From: Candidatus Fermentithermobacillaceae bacterium
Lineage (GTDB): Bacteria; Bacillota; Sulfobacillia; Fermentithermobacillales; Fermentithermobacillaceae
Direction: 5' to 3'
Assembly (NCBI GenBank): GCA_018052455.1
Contig: JAGPNE010000001.1
Coordinates: forward strand, 124,761 to 188,760
DNA length: 64,000 nt
Shown here: in pieces, positions 19,764-28,272 of the stretch
How positions within the stretch are numbered: the stretch's first letter is position 1
Layout: every line of letters starts with the position of its first letter
The notes under the pieces: model-generated
Told to the model about the DNA's origin: nothing
The model's database searches: none
What the model saw: only the letters and a program-made list of their open reading frames with translations
Translations under genes and position numbers: made by a program

Positions 19764-20678
19764 TTATTTCCAAGCGATGCCGCTAATCCTACTCAGTGAG
19801 TCAATCTCATGAGATTGGCAGTAAGACGATATACCCTCTACGATCCTCTTTGGCGCATAGGGGTCTACCAACAAAGCGGTCCCTACCGCAACTGCTGAGG
19901 CGCCTGCCATTATGAACTCAAGGGCATCTTCGGCGGAAAATATCCCGCCCATCCCTATGACGGGAACTGATACTGCTTGAGATACCTCCCAGACGCATCG
20001 GATAGCTATAGGCTTTATACAGGGTCCTGACAATCCTCCCTTGGTATTGCCCAGAACAGGCTTTTTGCCATGTATGTCAATTGCCATCCCCACTAATGTG
20101 TTTATCAACGAAAGAGTATCCGCTCCAGCCTCTACAGCTGCTTTTGCTATCTCAGAAATGTCTGTTACGTTGGGAGTTAGTTTTACTATTAGCGGTCTCG
20201 ACCAATGGCGCCTTACTGCTTTTGTCGCTCTGTAGCAAGCGCCTGGGCTAGTCCCAAAGGCCATGCCGCCTGAGTCGACGTTAGGGCAAGAGACGTTTAC
20301 TTCCAAAGCCGATATTTCTGGACAATCCGAGAACATACGAGCTAGTTCGGAAAACTCAGAATACGAATCGCCCGAGATGTTGACTATGATTGGGATTCCG
20401 AACTGGGAAAGCCAGGGTATGTGGTCGTCAATTACGTCTCTTGCGCCAGGGTTTTCAAGTCCAATTGAGTTTAAGAGCCCCGACGGAGTCTCGCACACCC
20501 TGATGGGAGGATTGCCGTGTCGCCGCCTGAGTGTGGTTCCCTTTACGGTTACCCCTCCAAACCAGTCTATATTACCTGCACGGGCATATTCCCTCCCATA
20601 GCCAAAAGCGCCTGATGCAGCAATTACTGGGTTCTTAATCACAAGACCTCCTAAATCTACGGAAAGATCCATTTTCAC
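19764..20678 (-). CDS. pyrD: dihydroorotate dehydrogenase B, catalytic subunit
   Basis: FMN enzyme that oxidises dihydroorotate to orotate, here the class 1B form that works with PyrK. Visible features: PVIAASGAFGYGREY near the N-terminus, the active-site stretch EVNVSCPNVDSGGMAFG with the catalytic Cys typical of class 1, and the FMN-phosphate loop GMGGIFSAEDALEFIMAGASAV split near the C-terminus. 304 residues is normal. The start is GTG 20678, overlapping the pyrK stop (GTGA); ATG 20672 is an alternative. It is the last gene of the pyr operon, converging with rqcH. Confidence 0.95.
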   Translation of the reverse strand: MKMDLSVDLGGLVIKNPVIAASGAFGYGREYARAGNIDWFGGVTVKGTTLRRRHGNPPIRVCETPSGLLNSIGLENPGARDVIDDHIPWLSQFGIPIIVNISGDSYSEFSELARMFSDCPEISALEVNVSCPNVDSGGMAFGTSPGACYRATKAVRRHWSRPLIVKLTPNVTDISEIAKAAVEAGADTLSLINTLVGMAIDIHGKKPVLGNTKGGLSGPCIKPIAIRCVWEVSQAVSVPVIGMGGIFSAEDALEFIMAGASAVAVGTALLVDPYAPKRIVEGISSYCQSHEIDSLSRISGIAWK

Positions 20679-21505
20679 TCACGCTCCAGATCAACGTCAC
20701 TGGCGAGAAAAACCGGGCCGTCAGTGCACACCCGGTAGTAACCTTCTTCCGGTCGCGTCGACTTGACTACGCAACCCTGACACAACCCATATCCACATGC
20801 CATGCGCTGCTCCAGCGAAACATATAGCGGAATGCCTGTATCCGACAGCTCTGACTTGACAGCTGCAAGCATAGGCAGAGGTCCGCACGCTACTGAAACT
20901 ACACCCGCGGTATCTTCGGGTTTGTCTGAGGCTATATCTATTTCGTTTTCGAGGAGATCCGTTACCAGACCCTTTGTACCCAAAGAACCGTCTTCAGTAG
21001 CTATACGGACCAAACACCCCATTTCTTGCAGTGGCCTGCTGTCCATTACCAAATCGAGACTCTTGGCCCCATAGAGCACAGTGGTGTCTATGTTCATTTG
21101 TCTTGCAGTTTTGGCCAATAGGAATAGGGGTGCAAATCCTGTGCCTCCTGCAATGAGGATGAGTTTTTCTGCGCGATGAAAGAACTCACTATCAATGCCA
21201 TTTCCAAGCGGTCCTAGTACTTTTATGTGCTGGTTGCTCTGCCATTTGGTCATGAGCTCTGTACCCTTGCCGACTACTGCCCAAGTGACAGCAATAGTTC
21301 CTTTGCTAGGCTCAATATCCGATAGGCTGAATGGCCGCCTCAGCAAAGGATCACGAGATTCTCTGACCATGATATTGACGAATTGCATAGGTTTTGCACA
21401 AGACGCGATCTCCTTAGCCTCAAGGATTGCACTGTAGGTATTACCTTGACACTTGGTAACTGAAAGCACTCGCGCCTCGACGTCAAATATCTGTAGGCTA
21501 GACAT
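20675..21505 (-). CDS. pyrK: dihydroorotate dehydrogenase B, electron-transfer subunit
   Basis: FAD- and [2Fe-2S]-containing subunit that passes electrons from PyrD to NAD. It has the flavin-binding RRPFSLSD motif (about residue 55), the nucleotide-binding ILIAGGTGFAPLFLLA segment (about 115) and a C-terminal cluster site CGYGLCQGCVVK with a fourth Cys about a dozen residues on. The length of 276 is slightly above the usual 255-265. Its ATG overlaps the pyrC stop by one base and its stop overlaps pyrD, so translation of the three is coupled. Confidence 0.95.
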   Translation of the reverse strand: MSSLQIFDVEARVLSVTKCQGNTYSAILEAKEIASCAKPMQFVNIMVRESRDPLLRRPFSLSDIEPSKGTIAVTWAVVGKGTELMTKWQSNQHIKVLGPLGNGIDSEFFHRAEKLILIAGGTGFAPLFLLAKTARQMNIDTTVLYGAKSLDLVMDSRPLQEMGCLVRIATEDGSLGTKGLVTDLLENEIDIASDKPEDTAGVVSVACGPLPMLAAVKSELSDTGIPLYVSLEQRMACGYGLCQGCVVKSTRPEEGYYRVCTDGPVFLASDVDLERE

Positions 21506-22806
21506 TACATAAGTCTCCCGTCTAACATCACAGTCCTACCGTTTACGATCGTCGCGTACGGCGCGCCTGTAAGTCTCCAACCTGTAAACGGTGTGTTTTG
21601 TCCTTTGGACATAAAACCTCTAGGATCCACTGAACGTTCGCACTCAGGGTCAATGATCGTTACGTCGGCGACGGATCCTTCTTGCAGAGTTCCACCAGGT
21701 ACGCCTAGAATCTTGGCAGGGTTAGTGCTCATCGTCTCAGCCATCTTCATCCAGTCAATTATTCCTGACAGTACCAGTCTATCGACTACGAGTGGTACCG
21801 CAGTTTCTAGCCCGCTTATTCCAAAGGCAGCGTAGTCGAACTCAACCCATTTGTCGTCTGTATGATGCGGAGCGTGATCAGTAGCTATTGCATCTATCGT
21901 GCCGTCTGCAAGTGCTGCTCTGAGAGATTCCACGTCCTCTTTAGTTCTAAGTGGTGGATTCACCTTCGTATTCGTGTCATAACCTGTCTTCCAGACAGCT
22001 TCTTCTGTAAGCACCAGATGATGGGGGGTAACTTCGCATGTAATGCTGAGCCCGCTGGATTTTGCCTGCCTTACCAGATTTACAGACCCTTTTGTTGAGA
22101 TATGTGCAAGATGCAGTTTGCCTTTGGTGAGACTCGACACTAGTATGTCCCGAGCTACTACTATTTCTTCGGCTTCGCGTGGGATGCCTTTCAATCCTAA
22201 CACTGTGGACATGAGTCCGTAGTTTACCTGACCGTTCTCAGAAAGGCTGCTGTCCTCGGGGTGGTCTATGAGAACCGCATCAAAAGACTTGAGATACTCC
22301 ATGGCACATCTAAGCACTTCAGCAGTGGCAACAGGAGATCCGTCATCGGAAAACGCAACCGCACCCGCTCTTTTCATTTCACCCATCTCTGAGAGCTGCT
22401 TGCCTGCTCTTCCCTTTGTTGCAGCACCTATTGGGTAGACTTTCACGCATCCGTGTTTCTTGGCAATTTCGAGTATGTTTGAGACTACTGAGTCGTTATC
22501 GCATGGTGGGTCAGTATTTGGCATACACGCTACCGCGGTAAATCCTCCCATCGCGGCGGCTCTTGTACCACTTTGTATGTCCTCTTTGTATTCGTAACCG
22601 GGTTCTCGGAGGTGAGTGTGCATATCGATTAGTCCCGGCATAACCAATTTCCCGTCTGCATCGATTACCTCGATGGGTTCTTGATGTTCTATGTCAGCCG
22701 CAATTCTGGCGATTTTTCCGTCTAGTATTAGCAAGTCTAGCTTCTCGTCGGTCCTGCTTACGGGATCTATGACTCGCCCGCCTCTTATGAGAAGATCGTG
22801 TGACAT
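21505..22806 (-). CDS. pyrC: dihydroorotase
   Basis: Class I dihydroorotase, a zinc amidohydrolase that cyclises carbamoyl aspartate. The metal site motif DMHTHLREPGYEYKEDI is at about residue 59, with further metal ligands expected in the HLAHIST (about 230) and ATDHAPHH (about 305) motifs. 433 residues is standard. The gene overlaps pyrB by one base (TAATG) and pyrK by one base. It is the third gene of the pyrR-pyrB-pyrC-pyrK-pyrD operon. Confidence 0.96.
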   Translation of the reverse strand: MSHDLLIRGGRVIDPVSRTDEKLDLLILDGKIARIAADIEHQEPIEVIDADGKLVMPGLIDMHTHLREPGYEYKEDIQSGTRAAAMGGFTAVACMPNTDPPCDNDSVVSNILEIAKKHGCVKVYPIGAATKGRAGKQLSEMGEMKRAGAVAFSDDGSPVATAEVLRCAMEYLKSFDAVLIDHPEDSSLSENGQVNYGLMSTVLGLKGIPREAEEIVVARDILVSSLTKGKLHLAHISTKGSVNLVRQAKSSGLSITCEVTPHHLVLTEEAVWKTGYDTNTKVNPPLRTKEDVESLRAALADGTIDAIATDHAPHHTDDKWVEFDYAAFGISGLETAVPLVVDRLVLSGIIDWMKMAETMSTNPAKILGVPGGTLQEGSVADVTIIDPECERSVDPRGFMSKGQNTPFTGWRLTGAPYATIVNGRTVMLDGRLM

Positions 22807-23729
22807 TATTCTCTGCCTCCTAGAATCAGATAAAGAACAGCCATCCTTATAGCTACGCCGTTTGTGACCTGGTCCAATATTACTGATCGTGGAGAATCCG
22901 CGATGTCTGTCGTTATTTCGACTCCTCTGTTCATAGGACCAGGGTGCATGATTATCGCATCTTCTTTAGCGCAGGCAAGCATCTGCCGGTCTAGGCCGAA
23001 AAAGTCTTGGTATTCGCGTTTGGAGGGGAATAGACTGTTCGATTGACGTTCTAGCTGTAGCCTAAGGACATACACTACATCGGCATCTTCAAGGGCTTCC
23101 TCCGGATGGCAGAATGCCTTTACGCCTAACGCCTCAATTTCCGGGGGTAATAGAGTCGATGGTCCTGCTACAGATACCTGAGCTCCCATTTTAGTCAAAC
23201 CAAAAATGTTTGAACGGGCAACTCTAGAATGTGCAATGTCACCGAGTATAGCCACCTTCAAGCCCTTTATTTTCGGCTTGTAATCCAGGATAGTGAAAAT
23301 GTCTAGAAGCCCCTGAGTTGGATGCTCGTGCATTCCGTCTCCTGCATTCACTACAGGGATATCTAGTACCCGTGCTAAGAAATGGCAAGAACCTGAAACG
23401 CTGTGTCGCATTATCACAAGGTCGATTCCCATAACGGCCAGGTTTCTGGCTGTGTCTGCAAGCGTTTCTCCCTTTTGAACCGAAGATGTTGAAGCGCTAA
23501 TAGATACGGTGTCCGCAGACATGTATTTTGCAGCCAACTCGAAAGAAGTTCGAGTTCTTGTTGAGGGTTCGTAGAACAAGGTGCATATGACTTTACCTCG
23601 TAGCGTGGGCACTTTTTTGATTGGACGCGATAGGATTTCTTTGAGCGACCGTGCGGTTGAGAGTATCAGTTCCATGTCTTCTTGATTAAGCTCTTGAAGT
23701 GTTAGAAGATCTTTGCCTTGCAGTGACAA
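22806..23729 (-). CDS. pyrB: aspartate carbamoyltransferase, catalytic
   Basis: Joins carbamoyl phosphate and aspartate in the first committed pyrimidine step. The carbamoyl-phosphate loop [16 protein letters not shown] is at about residue 51, [12 protein letters not shown] at about 135 and the aspartate-side HPGPMNRG loop near 262. 307 residues is normal. The start is TTG 23729 with AGGAGG 9 bases upstream; no ATG is closer. No regulatory chain gene (pyrI) follows, as is usual for Bacillota. It lies 47 bases after pyrR. Confidence 0.96.
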   Translation of the reverse strand: MSLQGKDLLTLQELNQEDMELILSTARSLKEILSRPIKKVPTLRGKVICTLFYEPSTRTRTSFELAAKYMSADTVSISASTSSVQKGETLADTARNLAVMGIDLVIMRHSVSGSCHFLARVLDIPVVNAGDGMHEHPTQGLLDIFTILDYKPKIKGLKVAILGDIAHSRVARSNIFGLTKMGAQVSVAGPSTLLPPEIEALGVKAFCHPEEALEDADVVYVLRLQLERQSNSLFPSKREYQDFFGLDRQMLACAKEDAIIMHPGPMNRGVEITTDIADSPRSVILDQVTNGVAIRMAVLYLILGGRE

Positions 23730-23776
23730 CTTTTTATGCCTCCTAATAAACTACCTTGTGGGCCTATTTTCATCGT

Positions 23777-24373
<597 letters not shown>

Positions 24374-24382
24374 TCAGGCCGG

Positions 24383-24427
24383 AAAAAAGAAAATCTCCAC
24401 AAGCATACGCTTATGCGGAGATTTTTT
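24383..24427 (-). terminator. pyr leader terminator
   Basis: AAAATCTCC (24425-24417) pairs with GGAGATTTT (24398-24390), with an inner GCATA/TATGC stem, and a C plus six T follow (24388-24383). It lies about 55 bases before pyrR and is the expected regulated terminator of the pyr operon. Confidence 0.85.
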
Positions 24428-24431
24428 CCAT
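24411..24431 (-). CDS. putative 6-residue pyr leader peptide
   Basis: ATG 24431 with a perfect AGGAGG (24446-24441) 9 bases upstream opens a six-codon frame, MEKISA, ending in TAA at 24413-24411. The ORF runs across the entire 5' arm of the terminator. Such a good ribosome-binding site in a leader is unlikely to be accidental, but translation is not shown. A ribosome finishing this ORF would cover the terminator's 5' arm and favour read-through. Confidence 0.55.
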   Translation of the reverse strand: MEKISA

Positions 24432-24442
24432 TTGTATTCGCC

Positions 24443-24474
24443 TCCTTTTCGCCTCGCCGGGCTAAATTAAAGGA
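24443..24474 (-). promoter_or_regulatory. PyrR binding hairpin in pyr leader
   Basis: The minus strand 24463-24450 reads AGCCCGGCGAGGCG, matching 12 of 14 positions of the PyrR consensus ARUCCNGNGAGGYU. The hexaloop CGGCGA is closed by GCC/GGC (24462-24460 with 24453-24451), then an internal loop, then a 6-bp stem TCCTTT/AAAGGA (24474-24469 with 24448-24443). The 3' arm contains four bases of the leader-peptide AGGAGG, so the PyrR-stabilised hairpin would hide that site. Confidence 0.75.
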
Positions 24475-24500
24475 CTGGCTCCATCAACTTATCTAGACGA

Positions 24501-24529
24501 ATCATAATTCAAGTTTGCCCAAACGTCAA
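24501..24529 (-). promoter_or_regulatory. pyr operon promoter
   Basis: TTGACG (24529-24524), a 17-base spacer and TATGAT (24506-24501), five of six matches in each box. Transcription would start near 24494, giving a leader of about 165 bases. Confidence 0.85.
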
Positions 24530-24544
24530 TATCGCTTTGGAGCG

Positions 24545-27500
24545 TCATTTTGCTACTCGCTCAATAGAGATTATTACATCGTGTCCGTTGATGTCTAAGT
24601 TTTGTCCGTCGAACTTCTCCGATCTAACGACCAAGCTGTCACACAGAGTATCGCCTTGAACATAGACAGAATGTTCCCTGAGGGCTTCTCTGACAGTATC
24701 GTCACACCAGATAGTTAGATTTATGTGGTCGATGACGTCTAGCCCCTTATTCTTTCTCATGGTCTGAATCTTCGATACAAGCTCTCGTGCAATTCCTTCC
24801 AATTCGAGTTCGCGGTCGATTTCGGTGTCTAAGACCACAAAGGTGTCATTTTCAACCTCTACCGCAAAACCTTCTCTAGCTCGTATCCTTATATCAACAT
24901 CTTCCTTGGATAGTTCGACTTCTTGTCCGTTCACATTTACAAGGAGACTTCCCTGGGAATCGATTATCTTCGCCACTTCTTGGGCGTCTAGTTCTTGAAG
25001 CGCGGCAATTATCTTGTTCAGCATTCTGCCGTACTTAGGACCAGCTACCGGCAGGTTAGCTCTCACCTCGTATGACACATATTCGCCTAGCGCGCTTGCG
25101 TACTCAATTTCCTTAATGTTGAGTTCTTCCTTGATGAGGTTTTCCATATTGCTCAAAATATGCTTGTACTTATCATTGACCATCATTTTTCTGAGAGGTT
25201 GCCTGATCTTGATCTGCACCTTGTTTCTCACAGATCTTCCCAGCGAAACTATGGTTATGACAAGTCCCATCCTCTCCTCAAGTTCAGGGTCTATGAGGGT
25301 TTCATCGGCTTCTGGGTACATTTCAAGATGAACTGACTCCATTTGATTACCATGAGTGAGATTCAAGTAGATATCTTCTGCTATGAAAGGCGCAAAAGGA
25401 GCCATGAGTTTCGATAGAGTTACGAGCACTTCATAAAGAGTAACGTAGGCGGACTTCTTGTCCAGGTTGAACTCATTTGACCAAAAACGCTCACGACTTC
25501 TTCGCACGTACCAGTTGCTCACCTCATCCACCAAAAACGTTCCAATAGCCTTGGTGATCTTCGTCAGTTCGTATTCGGGCATGTTCTGCTCAATAGATTT
25601 GGTTAAGCTGTTCAGGCGTGACACTATCCATCGGTCCAATTCAGGTCTGTCTTTGACGGGAATATTGAGCGATGACGGGTCTATCTTGTCTATGTTTGCA
25701 TAGAGAGTGAAGAAAGCGTACACATTTACAAGCGTTCCCAAGAACCGCGATGACACATCTCGAATTCCGTTTTCGTCGAATCTGGTAGGAACCCAGGGTG
25801 GAGAAACGTCGAGGAGATACCATCTTACCGCATCAGCGCCGTACCTGTTTATGAGTTCCCACGGGTCCACGGTATTTCCTTTGGATTTCGACATCTTCTG
25901 CCCATACTTGTCGAGGACCAGGTCGTTCACTACTACTTCTTTGTAGGCAGATTGATCGAATAAAAAGGTGGCTATGGCCAAGAGCGAATAGAACCATCCC
26001 CTGGTCTGATCCAGGCCCTCACAAATAAAGTCCGCAGGGAAACAGCTATGGAATTCTTCTTCGTTTTCGAAGGGGTAGTGCAGCTGACCGTACGGCATTG
26101 AACCAGAGTCGAACCAGCAGTCTATGACCTCGGGAGTGCGTACCATCTTGCCACCGCAATCACACCTGAGGTAGACCTCATCTACGTATGGTCTGTGGAG
26201 ATCTAGGTTATCAACGTCCAGCTCGCCTATGGCGCTTTCCTTGAGTTCCGCCCTTGAACCGATTGATTTGATCTTGTCACAGTCTGTGCACTTCCAGATA
26301 TTAAGTGGCGTTCCCCAATAACGATTTCTGGAGATTGACCAATCCACAAGATTTTCCAGCCAGTTTCCGAAGCGACCTGTACCTACGTGTTCGGGGAACC
26401 ATTTTACCTTCTTGTTATTTGCGATTAGCCTATCTTGAAACTGTGTGGTCGCAATGTACCATGATTTTCTTGCATAATAAAGAAGAGGGGTATCGCATCT
26501 CCAGCAATGGGGATACGAGTGGATGATTCTCTCACTCTTGAACAATTTGCCGTCTTTCCGCAGTTTCTTTATGATGTCTTTGTCTGCATCCATTACGAAC
26601 ATACCGGCCCAATCTGTAACCGAATCAACGAAACGTCCGCGTTCATCCACGAGGTGAAGCATAGGAAGCCCGTATTCTTGGCAGACCCTGTAGTCGTCTT
26701 CCCCATAGGCAGGGGCTATGTGCACAAGGCCTGTGCCATCGTCAGTTGACACATAGTCAGCGCAGGTTACAACAAAGGCTTTTTCATCAGGAACTACGAA
26801 CGGGAACAATTGCTCGTATTCGAGGAACTCTAATTCTTTGCCCGAAAACTCCTCAAGGATCTCATAGCCCTCTTCAAACAGATAAGGAATTCTATCTTTG
26901 GCCACATAATATACTTTGTCTTCATAAAGGACTTTGGCGTACGTACTCGTAGGGCTTACTGCTATTCCTACGTTAGAAGGTAAAGTCCATGGAGTCGTCG
27001 TCCAAACGAGCAGATACTCATTTTCCTTTCCTTTGACCCGAAAGGTCACATATATGGACTCTACAGGTTCTTCCGTGTACCCCTGTGCTACTTCATGCGA
27101 TGCAAGAGGAGTTCCGCAGCGCGGACAATAAGGTAACACCTTGTAACTTTCATATATCAAGCCTGCATCGAAAAACTGCTTTAATATCCACCATACGGTT
27201 TCAATGTAGTCGTTGTTCAAAGTAATGTAAGGATCATCCATATCGATCCAATAGGCTATTCTCTGTGTTAGTTTCCGCCACTGCTTTTCGTAGGCGAAGA
27301 CCGATGACCTACACTTCTCATTGAAAGCTGCTATGCCGTACTCTTCAATTTCTTGTTTCGAGGAGATCCCAAGCTGCTTCTCAACTTCGATCTCGACGGG
27401 AAGACCATGAGTATCCCAGCCAGCTTTGCGTTTTACCTGAAACCCCTTCATGGTCTTGTAGCGGCAGACCACGTCCTTTATCGTTCTTGATAAGACATGG

Positions 27501-27676
27501 TGTATACCTGGTAGGCCATTGGCTGTAGGCGGACCTTCATAAAAGACAAAACGAGGCCTGCCTTCCCTCATAGATATGCTCTTTGCCGATACTTCATTTG
27601 CGTTCCAGTAGTCAAGAATTCTGTCTTCTGCGTCCACAACAGACCTCTTGGGATTCACTTCTCTAAAATATTCCAT
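24545..27676 (-). CDS. ileS: isoleucyl-tRNA synthetase, type 2
   Basis: Class I synthetase charging tRNA-Ile. The HIGH-type motif is GIHH (about residue 57), in the context GPPTANGLPGIHHVLS; KMSKS is present near residue 595. The editing domain lies between, and the C-terminal part is the long DUF5915-like region of the eukaryote-like IleRS clade rather than the short zinc-binding tail of the common bacterial type. The 1043-residue length also fits type 2, whose members are generally mupirocin-insensitive. I chose ATG 27676, with GGGGGAGA upstream; the longer open frame to 27748 runs into the T-box terminator and is not coding. Confidence 0.95.
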   Translation of the reverse strand: MEYFREVNPKRSVVDAEDRILDYWNANEVSAKSISMREGRPRFVFYEGPPTANGLPGIHHVLSRTIKDVVCRYKTMKGFQVKRKAGWDTHGLPVEIEVEKQLGISSKQEIEEYGIAAFNEKCRSSVFAYEKQWRKLTQRIAYWIDMDDPYITLNNDYIETVWWILKQFFDAGLIYESYKVLPYCPRCGTPLASHEVAQGYTEEPVESIYVTFRVKGKENEYLLVWTTTPWTLPSNVGIAVSPTSTYAKVLYEDKVYYVAKDRIPYLFEEGYEILEEFSGKELEFLEYEQLFPFVVPDEKAFVVTCADYVSTDDGTGLVHIAPAYGEDDYRVCQEYGLPMLHLVDERGRFVDSVTDWAGMFVMDADKDIIKKLRKDGKLFKSERIIHSYPHCWRCDTPLLYYARKSWYIATTQFQDRLIANNKKVKWFPEHVGTGRFGNWLENLVDWSISRNRYWGTPLNIWKCTDCDKIKSIGSRAELKESAIGELDVDNLDLHRPYVDEVYLRCDCGGKMVRTPEVIDCWFDSGSMPYGQLHYPFENEEEFHSCFPADFICEGLDQTRGWFYSLLAIATFLFDQSAYKEVVVNDLVLDKYGQKMSKSKGNTVDPWELINRYGADAVRWYLLDVSPPWVPTRFDENGIRDVSSRFLGTLVNVYAFFTLYANIDKIDPSSLNIPVKDRPELDRWIVSRLNSLTKSIEQNMPEYELTKITKAIGTFLVDEVSNWYVRRSRERFWSNEFNLDKKSAYVTLYEVLVTLSKLMAPFAPFIAEDIYLNLTHGNQMESVHLEMYPEADETLIDPELEERMGLVITIVSLGRSVRNKVQIKIRQPLRKMMVNDKYKHILSNMENLIKEELNIKEIEYASALGEYVSYEVRANLPVAGPKYGRMLNKIIAALQELDAQEVAKIIDSQGSLLVNVNGQEVELSKEDVDIRIRAREGFAVEVENDTFVVLDTEIDRELELEGIARELVSKIQTMRKNKGLDVIDHINLTIWCDDTVREALREHSVYVQGDTLCDSLVVRSEKFDGQNLDINGHDVIISIERVAK

Positions 27677-27718
27677 GGATGTCTCCCCCGCCTCGATTCG
27701 AAGAATTGTCGTGCAAAC

Positions 27719-27945
27719 AAAAAAACCGCCCCCGTAGGGACGACTCATGCCGTGGTACCACCCACATTGATTGCATTTTCTACAATCCTCTCAAAAGCTC
27801 TATAACGTGAGCGATACGAACCGGCTTACTCAGTTTTTCAGCCGTTAACTCAGAGGTGATATTCGAATGGACCTTGGCACCGGCTTCTCACCTTTCGCCG
27901 ACTCTCTTTGACCAGCATCCATCTACTCGTCCTCGTCATAGTTCT
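27719..27945 (-). promoter_or_regulatory. T-box riboswitch (Ile) upstream of ileS
   Basis: The T-box sequence TGGGTGGTACCACG is at 27764-27751. Stem I (about 27942-27846) has the AGTAGA and GAGA-type bulges and an ATC isoleucine specifier at 27860-27858. A terminator follows: CGTCCC/GGGGCG with a TACG loop and seven T (27742-27719). Uncharged tRNA-Ile should pair with the specifier and the T-box bulge and prevent termination, raising ileS expression. Confidence 0.92.
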
Positions 27946-27960
27946 TCTCTTATTCATAAA

Positions 27961-28045
27961 TGGTGTCGGGAGCGGGAATCGAACCCGCACGGGATTTCCC
28001 ATACGCCCCTCAAACGTACGCGTCTGCCTGTTCCGCCATCCCGAC
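27961..28045 (-). tRNA. tRNA-Leu (anticodon GAG)
   Basis: Class II tRNA on the minus strand: acceptor GTCGGGA pairs with TCCCGAC, the anticodon loop TTGAGGG gives GAG (28011-28009), a long variable arm GGGA/TCCC and a T arm GCGGG-TTCGAAT-CCCGC follow, and CCA is encoded (27963-27961). It ends only about 15 bases before T-box stem I of ileS, with a strong promoter upstream. Confidence 0.97.
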
Positions 28046-28069
28046 ACTGGATATATAGCAGTAATTCAT

Positions 28070-28098
28070 AATATAACCCGGTGCAGATGTTGTGTCAA
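28070..28098 (-). promoter_or_regulatory. promoter of tRNA-Leu(GAG)-T-box-ileS
   Basis: A perfect TTGACA (28098-28093), a 17-base spacer and TATATT (28075-28070), about 25 bases before the tRNA. The -35 box lies within an inverted repeat TGTTG-ACA-CAACA (28088-28100), and a 12-bp palindrome lies just upstream. Confidence 0.85.
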
Positions 28099-28101
28099 CA
28101 G

Positions 28102-28146
28102 TTACAATTGTAAGTACCACGCACCTTGATTACGATCCAAGGTGCG
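28102..28146. repeat. palindrome and 9-bp inverted repeat between ileS unit and sigma-54 gene
   Basis: TTACAATTGTAA (28102-28113) is a perfect 12-bp palindrome abutting the tRNA promoter. Next to it CGCACCTTG (28120-28128) and CAAGGTGCG (28138-28146) form a perfect 9-bp inverted repeat with a 9-base loop. Either could be an operator; no T-run follows the second. The rest of 28147-28272 shows no clear promoter for the regulator gene. Confidence 0.5.
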
Positions 28147-28272
28147 CAGTGGCCAAGTTCCTCCCTGCAATTCATCGCTCTTGAAAGGAATTTCGACATG
28201 ATTCGTAGAAATAGGCGGAATAGGTGAATGTAGACTAGAAGGCATGAATATGGTTGTGTTAGGAGCAGTTTC

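Noticed and set aside
27677-27748. N-terminal extension of ileS (24 codons)
   Set aside because: These codons overlap the T-box terminator and lack conservation; ATG 27676 has a ribosome site and the usual IleRS beginning.
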